Made by a program: the position numbers and the translations under genes. From an uncultured Cytophagales bacterium (GTDB taxonomy: Bacteria > Bacteroidota > Bacteroidia > Cytophagales > UBA9547), in contig CAMFLX010000024.1 in the NCBI GenBank assembly GCA_945957555.1, positions 1-41,137 on the forward strand: DNA of 41,137 nt, in the 5' to 3' direction. Positions 28,390 to 38,200 of this stretch are shown here, in pieces (positions within the stretch are counted from its first letter, which is position 1; each line of letters opens with the position of its first letter). The notes under the pieces are model-generated. The model had not been told where the DNA came from, ran no database searches, and was given only the letters and a program-made list of their open reading frames with translations.

Positions 28390-29145
28390 ATGAGGTACGG
28401 TCTAGTTATTTATATGGTCTTGTGGTGTTTCGTAGTCAATATTTGTGCACAAACGAACTTTAAGGACAAGGCGGAGAAAGCACAGTATTACATGGAGCAT
28501 TCGCTACAGAAATTTTCTGGGAAGTCCAAGTATGCCATAGTCTTTGAAAGTGTTGCTTATCAGCTTAAAAACCCAACGGATATATTTCGTCTGCCACAAT
28601 ATCAGCTTTTTAAAGGTGGCTATGTGTATATGGATGGCGAACGCTATGAGTATAATATAGGCACGATCAAAACCTTGAGCGATGCAAAGCTCATCGTGTA
28701 CATTGATGAGATCAATAAACAAATGTTGATAGACTCTGTACGGAACAAAGGCATTTCTGAAGAGCAGAAGCAGAAGAACTTTGTGGATTTTTTCGAGAAG
28801 GACAATGGTGAATTTACTTACGAGTACCAAAAGATAGACACTTTGGCAGGCAAGGCTTACCACAAAATCAAGTGCGTGATGACCAAAAATAAGGACGTGC
28901 AATTGTTTTATTGGATCGATGTGAAAACCGAAAACATGTATATGTATGCGGAGGGGAACCTTGGGGTATATGATGTATACGTGATACAGAAAATAACCAC
29001 ACCACCAGCTTCCCATAAGTACTCCATATACTTACCTAATAAAGAGCTTACTTCTTGGCATGGGTACGAGGTGGTAGACAATAGGTTTGTACCCATGTAT
29101 GGTAAGGAATTTCAGCAGAAGACCATAAAGGAACTCAATAAATAG
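28390..29145 (+). CDS. Small exported protein between the two RHS genes
   Basis: About 251 residues from the ATG at 28390, which gives a good signal peptide (MRYGLVIYMVLWCFVVNICAQ); the reading frame continues upstream to a GTG at 28363, but that start would spoil the signal. No named family is recognised. The body is beta-rich and charged, with 'GKAYHKIKCVMTKNKDVQLFYWID' and 'YMYAEGNLGVYDVYVIQKI', somewhat like LolA/LolB-type lipid- or ligand-carrying folds, which is only an impression. Sandwiched between the two RHS proteins (90 bases after one, 68 before the other), so probably a specific partner of them. Confidence 0.78.
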   Translation: MRYGLVIYMVLWCFVVNICAQTNFKDKAEKAQYYMEHSLQKFSGKSKYAIVFESVAYQLKNPTDIFRLPQYQLFKGGYVYMDGERYEYNIGTIKTLSDAKLIVYIDEINKQMLIDSVRNKGISEEQKQKNFVDFFEKDNGEFTYEYQKIDTLAGKAYHKIKCVMTKNKDVQLFYWIDVKTENMYMYAEGNLGVYDVYVIQKITTPPASHKYSIYLPNKELTSWHGYEVVDNRFVPMYGKEFQQKTIKELNK

Positions 29146-29213
29146 GAGGCCTGAGCGTTTTCAAAACAATACACGATAGATATAAAAACACAAAGACATA
29201 AAATAACACAGAT

Positions 29214-32200
29214 ATGAAACTCGATCTTTTAAGACCTAAGATGTTGAGACCTCTTTTAACAAAAATATACACAAGCCTTTTGGCTTTGTGTAAGTTAATG
29301 ACTATGTCAAAGTCTGTGTCACGCAGGCTTTCGCAACGAAGGTTCATGGTAAGTGATGGCTTTTCGTCAAATAGGACAAGACTGGTTTTCACAGACCTAT
29401 TAAGATCTTATGCCTTAATGATCGGAGTGATCATCTCTTTGGGCTGCAGTACTGCTTTACAAGCCCAATCGTGTAGCTGTACGACTACGGTGTCAGGCTT
29501 TGCAAATTGTGTGGAAGTCAATCGGACTGACGATGCCAACGTTTGTGGTACTTTACGATGGGCGCTCAACCAGGCCAATGCCAATACAGGAGGCACACAC
29601 ATCAAGTTCAATTTAAATGGTGGTGCTACGAGTGGTGGCACGATTACTTTGACAAGCTCTCTACCAGTAATTACAAAAAAAGTATATTTAGATGGACTCT
29701 CACAGCCTAGAATAGCAGGTGCTACGGATAGTCCTCAGTTCCTTAATGTTTTTATAAATACCAATGGAATAGAGGGGATTATGTCATTATGGTCTGGTTC
29801 TAGTAATTCGATACTAAAAGGACTGGGACTTTATGATGGAGTGTATAGGGCAGATCCCAGTTTTCAGGATGTTTCTATAGGTTTGATATTTAATGATGTG
29901 GATAATCTTGAAATATCGAATTGTGAGTTTACTGATTTTAATGGCAACATTATGGCAGGAGCGGTAAATGGTTTACAATTACATCACAATTGGATGGGAA
30001 CGAGAAGTAGTTTTATTACCTCCAATAGTCAATATTCTTTATTAACTATCGGTCTTAGTGGACAGAATCTTAATGTGAATAATAACGTTTTTACAAGTTT
30101 TTTTACAGAAGGATTTTCTTGGGCTAATATTAATGGGTTGAACTTTACAGACAATACTTTGGGTGTTCCTGTCGGGCTTACGAATCCTGATATCTTGATG
30201 GGGAATAATGCTCTTCTTGAATTTAAACTTAATTTATCTTCTTGTCAGGCAGTAGTATGTGAGAGAAATACTTTATTAAATGTAGGTATTTTTGTGAATA
30301 ACTGTAATGGAGTTTCTTTGTTAAACCAAAAAATTGGATGGAGTGAGTCTAATAATACGCTGTATCCTGGTTTAGGAATTTGGGTTCTATCTTCTGATTA
30401 TATTTCTATTGGTCAATGTACTATTGTAAGTAAATATTCAAATATTGTTTCAATTAGTGAAAGTGGAGTATGCGATATGTTTAACAACTATATTGGAACT
30501 ACACAAACTGGTCTTAATTCAGAGGAAAGCAATTATTTTGGGATTTATGTTTATGGTAGAAACCAAAATATAAATGCACAATCTCATATTGAAGGGAATA
30601 CAATAAGGATGATAAACTCTATGGATGCTGCAATTCATCTTTCGTCTGATGCACCTCCTGCTTTTGTGGCTGGAAATATTACATCCGCAGATAATCCGTA
30701 TCGAAAAATGTTGTCTTTGGACTATGCCAATGGATCTTTGGCGCCTCTGCCTCCAGCGACTCCCAGCGCTGTTGTCAACTCTAGTACTAATAACGTCGAT
30801 ATTACAGTCTCTAAACTTTCGGATGCTACGGTAGAAGTCTATCTGACTAATAGTTTAGGGAGGCATTCTCTTAAATATTTAGGCCGCTATACACAAGCAG
30901 GGGCTACAAGTATGGTCATTAGTGTGCCAGTTTCAAACTTTTCTATTGGGGATAATTATGTAGCTGTTACACAGACAACTTCTGCAAATGGTACCTCCGA
31001 ACTCTCCAACGTCCTTACTGTAAATATACCCACTGTTGATATTTGTACGAGTTTCCTGCCTGTTTCTCCACTCAAGATTACAGCCCCAACTTGGGGGGCT
31101 ATCATTAATTCCCCTGCAGGTACTGTGACGGCAACATTGGGGACCTATACCGCTCCTACGGGTGTTTCTGATTATAAAATAGTGACGCAGCTTATTCCTA
31201 TGGTAAAGGATGCTGATGGGATCAATACACCCAATTTTTCAAGTCTTAGCCAAACCGTACAGGTGCTCAGTACCCTAACAGGCCTACAGCAGTTGCAGGG
31301 GAATCTGCCTGTTTTACCACAGGGAAACAATACTCAGTATTACTATGTGAGAATTGGGATACAATATAGCCACTTGGCATCGCCGACCACTTATGAGGAC
31401 TTGATGTGGTCTGGACTTTCCTTCATAGAACTGGCGCCTCAAGCAGTGCCTATTCCAAAACCTGGGCGAAGTTTGGCAAGCAATGGAGGAGGCGATGATA
31501 ACAATAAGATCAACTGGTCTTACAGCGTAACCTATCTTGAAGGCGGGAAAGCGGTCCAAAGCATTACATACGTAGATGGGCTGGGCAATGTACGCCAAGC
31601 GCAGGCTTATGACAGTACCAAGAGTATGGTTATGGTCGCGGAAACTGCCTACAGTGAAGAAGGCGGAGGAGCCGTGCAGTCTATGATGGCGCCTATGTGT
31701 AAGACAGGCACGGTGCCCACTGCAACGATGCGTTTGGTGGGTACGAACTCGAATACCCTTTGTCAAAATACTTTTGCCTATGCTACCGAATTCTTTGATG
31801 TACTGGTTGATGGCCATTCTTATGATTTTGCCACGGAGCATTTTGACAGGGAGCAGTTTGCAAGCACTGCTAGTCAAAAATACACATTGGTGAGCCCAGA
31901 AGCTGTAGATGAAAGCAAAGGGCTTGGTATGTACTACAGCAATAACAATACACTGGAAGCCTATGTAGACGTGGCGGGGGGCTATCCTTATGCCTATACG
32001 GTGACAGAAAAAGAACCCGCCTCAAGGCCACTCAAAATTTCTGGTGTGGGGGATAATTTTAAGATTACCAGCGGCAAGGAGATCAAATACAGCTATATGT
32101 CGGCTACTGACGATGAGTTGATCAGAGTGTTTGGAAAGGATGATTTACCTAAAAACGTAGAGAAAACAGTAACTATAGATCCCAATGGGGTAGGTTCTGT

Positions 32201-35200
32201 GACCTATACAGACATTGAAGGAAAGGTCATTGCTACTGCCCTGTCGAGTTGTGGCAATACTACTTCTTTACAAGATTTGGACGAACCGGAGAAAAGTAAT
32301 TTTAATATCAATCAGGATGTGTTGAAAAATGATCAACTAGATTTACTTAATTTAAAGAAAGTTGCTTCATCCACTTTTTACGTGACCTGCGACGATACCG
32401 ATGTTAAGGTCAAGCATTTTATGGATGTGAATCGCTGGGTCTTGGGAGACAATGTCTGTGAAGACTGTAAGTTTACGATCCAGGTAAATATTGTAAATCA
32501 AGAGACTGGTGTCGAAGTCTATAGTGTTAGTAAGAACTTTCCTGAGACGGCTACAGGTATTCCAGATTGTGAAGGGAACCAAAGGGTGTATAATATAGGT
32601 ACTACCCTTAATGATGAGACGCTGAACCTTGATGCAGGCAACTATGTAGTTACTAGAACCATAGAGCCTTATCGAGATCCTGTTACTGGCCGTACGGTGG
32701 TGGAACAAAAAACACTTGACGTAGATCAGGACCTAAAGGTGAATGCGGGCACCTACCAAACTCAGTTTGCGGATCAATATTTTTCCAAAGACAAGTGGTA
32801 TGTACTGCGTAAGGAGCGCTATATAGATAAAGATAAGTTCCTGGTTTCTGGGTTTGTGGGAAATAACGGAACTTATGAAGAGTCACCTGCATTCACGGTG
32901 GTAGACGATCCAAATTCTGATTATAATACTTACCAGTTCCAGTACACACTAGTGGGCCAAGCTTTGGTAAGGTACAATACCTATACCTTACACTGCAAGA
33001 TTCAAAATTTAAATGTGATTGGTGCTACTTCATTGATCAAAATGAGGTTGAAGGATCCTGTAAGTAATAAGTTGATCGCTGATGAGATCGTTAAAGTAAA
33101 TAGGCCAACAGATGATGGTAAATACGATTATGAATTTAACTTAGATTTTATAGCCACTGCTGCGGGAACTGGCAATTATGTTTTAGAGCAGGAGATCATA
33201 GCCACCAATGTAACAAGTGTGGGGTATGCGATGGCCTATACTTTTATGAAGAAAACGGCTCCTACTTGTCATGGGGCTGTAGAAGTCCAAGATGCTTCTT
33301 GTTTGAGCGACCGTTGGTATGCCGATGAGGTGGAGATTGGTGGTAACAACTCTCAAGCCTCGAGCAATGCAAAGTTTACCTTAACTACTTTACAGTACAA
33401 TCCTGTATATCCTGTGGATCATGAGTATGATGAAAATATAGACCCCGTGATCAATTCCTTGTACAAAAGGCCTATTAACCAAAGCAATTTTCAAACGGAT
33501 GGTATTGGCTCTAATGATGGATCCATTGGTGCGGGGTTCCCAACCATATCAAACACGATCATAGATGTAAAAGTCGCCGGAGACTATACTATCTACATTG
33601 AATTAAGGGGGTATGGTGCAACAGCTTATAACTGGCTATATATCGATGGGCAATTGGTCAAAACAACGGGTCTCATGGAAATAAATCCAAGTAACACAAC
33701 CGCCTCCATTCCTGTACCATTTACTTTTACAAAGGGTAAACATACCATAAAGCTTTCTACTAATATAATGACTACCGTTTATGATGGAAATAACTATATT
33801 AATTATGTGAGACTCAGCTATAGATCCACAACAGGTGTATACAACTCCTTTTTAAATTCGAACACAAATATCATAGAGATGCAGATGCCTAGTGATTTGT
33901 GGGTTCTGAAGACACTCAACGGTAGAGAAAAGAATGAACAAAGGGGCACGGAAGACTATAATATCGATGATTATAGCTTTGTGAAGAATTTGAAGACTTC
34001 TGTCGATGCTGCGGATATAGTCATATTTGCACAGTTTAAGGAGGCCTATGGTCGCCAAAACTATAAAACTTTGGAAGATGCCGATATCACAGCCATGGAG
34101 CTGTACGATGTTCAAGATTATGGTTCTTCTGAAATTGACGAGAGAGGTGCCAAACTGTTGCCTACACTTTTAGAAAACCAAAAAATCTCTAGTACCGACA
34201 AGCAAAGTTTCTATTTGCTCAAAGTAAAAGTAAAGGAGGACTGCAATCTAAATTGTCAACGCATAGCACCAGCTAGCGATTGTAGTAGCATGTGTAAAGA
34301 ACAAAAGAAAGCTTTACTCTATGACTACCGAGAGACTTATAATGAAGTTATGAGTGATACCAAGAGGTACTCATACGGTAGTTTGAGTAACGTGACTATT
34401 ACTACGATATTGGCCAATATCAATTTGCCAATATATCAGAACTATACCTTGGATCAGATGTCCTCTAATGAGTACATACAGCTTATTTCCCAAGTTAATA
34501 ATATGCCGGAGAACCATACGGACTATGATAAATACAAGTCTTTAAATGACAATATTCGCAAGCTTGAAGCTACTTTGGCGGCTTTCTTGGAGCTGAACGT
34601 GAATCAATGTATTGCTGATTGTGAGTCGCCTACCTATTCTAGTGATGCAAGATGTAAAATGGCATTTAACAGTCTCAACACTTGTTTGAGCGATAAAATA
34701 GATGAGATAGGAGCGGGGCACAAGTATTTGTTAGACCGTATCACGGCAAATAATGGAACTTTCCCTTTCGACGTAAATGCTGAAGGCTTGCCTCTGATTT
34801 CTTATGATGAGCGGGAAGAATTGGGCGATGACATCTATAATTATTTGATGCTGAAAAATGCAAGTAATGTCTATGCCAACTTCAATACGGTGAAGAACAT
34901 GCCTTTTTCGGATTTTCAAAAGACGTTTACGGATACACAAGAGTCCTGTGCTACATGTGATTATACTACTATTTTAAACGGTACGGGCTGTGCAGTGCCA
35001 GCTAGTAATTCTCCTGTAGCAATTACTTTTCCGAATCTAGAAGCATACCCTGCTGCATTTGGTTCCCTCTTGCCTTCTGTGATTGCTCAGTGTAGGGGTG
35101 ATTTTGATAGAGTATTGTCCCCTCCAGATGACTGCGATATCTTAAAAGGAAATTACCTCAAGGCTAATCCCTCTGCAACACTGCAGAGTCTTCCTGCGGA

Positions 35201-38200
35201 TTTTTGTAGCAAATATTTGAAAGCAGAAAAAACAAGGATGATTTCCGAATGCCTGAGTGGGGTGTATGGTAGCGATGATCTGAAAATCAAAACTAAAACC
35301 AAGGAACTTTTGGAGGTTCATACCAATTGGATGGACGGGAATTTCTCATTGAAACAATTGCAGAATGCCTTGAATGACCTACAACAAGGCCTGATGTGTA
35401 GCAAGCAATGTGAAGATCTGTTTGCCAGTGCCTTTAAACAGTACATGATCGATCTCGCCATAGAGAAGAAGAAAGAGGTGGTGAATAGCTATTTCAATGG
35501 ATGTTTTGGGAAACTCAATGAAAGTTTTACGGTGTCGTATCCACAGAAGCTGTATCATTTTACCTTATATTACTATGACAAGTCCAACGCATTGGTGGCT
35601 ACTGTGCCACCAGAAGGTGTAGATTTTATAGATGTGAATAGCACGGATCCTGTTACAAAAAACAGGAAACCTAAACACAGGCTCATCACTTATTATTATG
35701 CGAACTCCCTAGGTCAGTTGTTAAATTCTGAATCGCCTGATGGTGGAGTGAGTCAATACCTTTACGATCGTGCGGGAAGGATACGTTTTTCTCAAAATGC
35801 AGACCAAAGAACACGCAGTGAAGCGGCACAGAATAAGATCCAGTACGTTTCGTACACCATGTATGATCCTGAAACTTCGAGGATCACGGAGACTGGCGAA
35901 TATGGTTTCAGCAATAGTGGACAAACCATTAGTTTTGGGACGAGACCAGGTAACGTAAACGATGTAAAATACTATCTGGAGGACGCTACTTGGCCTAGCG
36001 ATGCGACTGCCAAGAAAGATGCGAGTTATATTTCGTATGACAAAGCCAGTACTGCGGTGTTCAGTCAGAAATACCTAGAAGGTAGGGTTAGCAAGGTGAG
36101 CAATGCCAATGCTAGCACGCACTTCTCGTACGACGAGCATGGCCGTGTGAACAAGGTGATGCAAGAGCTCAGCCCCATATTTGGAGACCAAGCTAGTGCT
36201 CAGCTCAATGTGGCAACTAAATACAAGACGGTAGACTATGAGTACCACCCAATAACCTCTCAAGTTAATAAGGTGATTTACCAAAAAGGAGTGGCTGCGG
36301 AGCAGTTCATGCACCGATATTTCTATGATGCCAATGACAGGATTAGCTCAGTGGAAGTATCTGTAGACGGAATCGATTGGGAACCGGCTGGTGCCTATGA
36401 ATACTATACCCATGGCCCACTCAAAAACCTCACAGTGGGTGACAAGGTACAGCGTATGCACTATGCTTATAACTTGCAGGGCTGGCTCAAGGCCATTAAC
36501 AATCCTATGGCGGATCAAGATCCAAATGGGGATGGAACTACTGCTACAGCTTATGGCAAAGATGTATTTGCAGAGTATCTGCACTATTTCCGTGGCGACT
36601 ATAAGCGTGCGGGTACCAATTTAAATACCAGCGCCAAGATTGCGGTGGATGATCTTAATGGGAATAGTTTTAAGACTAAGGTAAAAGACCTCTTTAATGG
36701 TAACATAGCCGCTACGGTAAGTCGTACAGGCTTTAGCCAAACAGGGGCGGGCAATAATATTCCTGATATCATGGCGCAGGCTTTCCAATATGATGTGCTC
36801 AATAGGCTCTTGGAAAGCAAAACGGAGTTTTCTACTGCGAGCACTTCGGCTACATTTAATTGGGCTGGAACTATAAATGAAGGTGCATTTACAGAAAAGC
36901 TCAGTTATGACCCTAATGGTAACATCAAGACTTTGCTGCGTACAGGTACGAATGCCGCAAAACTCGATGATCTTACCTATAGGTACGATGCTAGTGTCCC
37001 GGATCCGAACAATACCAGTGTTTTAAGAAAGGCCGACAACAGACTTTTGCATGTGGATGATGTGGCTATGAATGTTAATCCTGGTGAAGATGTGGTGGTT
37101 TCGCTGCTTACTTATAATGGTAACAATGCTAACTATGCCTACGATGCCAAAGGCCGATTGATCAAAGATGTGAGTAAGGACATAGACAAGATTGAATGGA
37201 CTACCAACGACAAGGTAGCCTCAGTGATCCGTAAAACAGGCAGCAACAAGCCTGATCTGTACTTTAAGTACGATGCTATGGGGCGTAGGCTCAGTAAGCA
37301 GGTGTTTTTGAAAAATGTTTCTGGAGTGATTACTTCTGGCTATAAGTCGATCTATGTATACGATGCTTCTGGCAACCTCATGGCTACTTACAAAGAGGAG
37401 CTTACCATAACTACAGGCAATGTGAGAACTGCTACCCACAAATTGGATGAAAACTATATCTACGGCGCGAGCAGACTCGGTTCGGTGAAGCGAGACCTAG
37501 CCCTGTTTACCCAACAAAAGACCCCGCAGCTCTCTAGCAACAAGAAGTGGATGATCGGTGGGTTGACGCAAAAGCTTTTGGATTTTACCAGTGGTACGGC
37601 TACGCTTACAGACATCACTTCTAGCTATGCGAATGCGGAAAATAACGTAGCTATGGCACCTGATAATGGCGACAGCAGATTGCTCAGATTCTTTGTAAAC
37701 AACCCAGCTACAGACCAGTGTCCAGTAACTATTAATAATGTGTCAGGAAATACGCCTGCTACATTTTCAATCCCCTATCAGCCCAAAGGTTGGATGGCCT
37801 ATTATACCCAACCTTCGGCGGGAACAGGTTATAAGTCTGTGAGGTTGGAACCAACCATTAATTATACCTATTCGTCTGCTAGTACCTTGGGTGATTATCC
37901 AGCCTCTTCTTCAGGTACTGCTAGTATCAATTTTAACGATTATGAAGTCACTTACAAAGGGAGTATCAATATTCCAGTGGCAGGTACGTACTATTTTGCG
38001 ATCGTAAACACTAATGCTGATTTGAAAAACAGCCAGGACCTTCGTATAGCGGGCACTACTACAGGCACACCCACTACTGTGGGCAACGGATGGACGATCC
38101 CGAACATGACGGATGATTTTGTGACGGGGGGACAAAGTTCGGCCACTTCTCTAGGCAATGGTTTGTATGTACGATACTACAAAAAGCAGTTCTTTGTGGC

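Noticed and set aside
29440-29460. Lipobox at SLGC in the giant protein
   Set aside because: The residues before Cys (I-S-L-G-C) have Leu at -2 rather than a small residue, and a better Sec cleavage region (ALQAQS) follows; lipoprotein processing is unlikely but not excluded.
31314-31877. 187-codon minus-strand ORF, and other minus-strand ORFs in the giant gene (for example 39732-40241)
   Set aside because: Antisense shadows of the giant RHS gene; their translations show no domain and the plus strand is clearly coding there.
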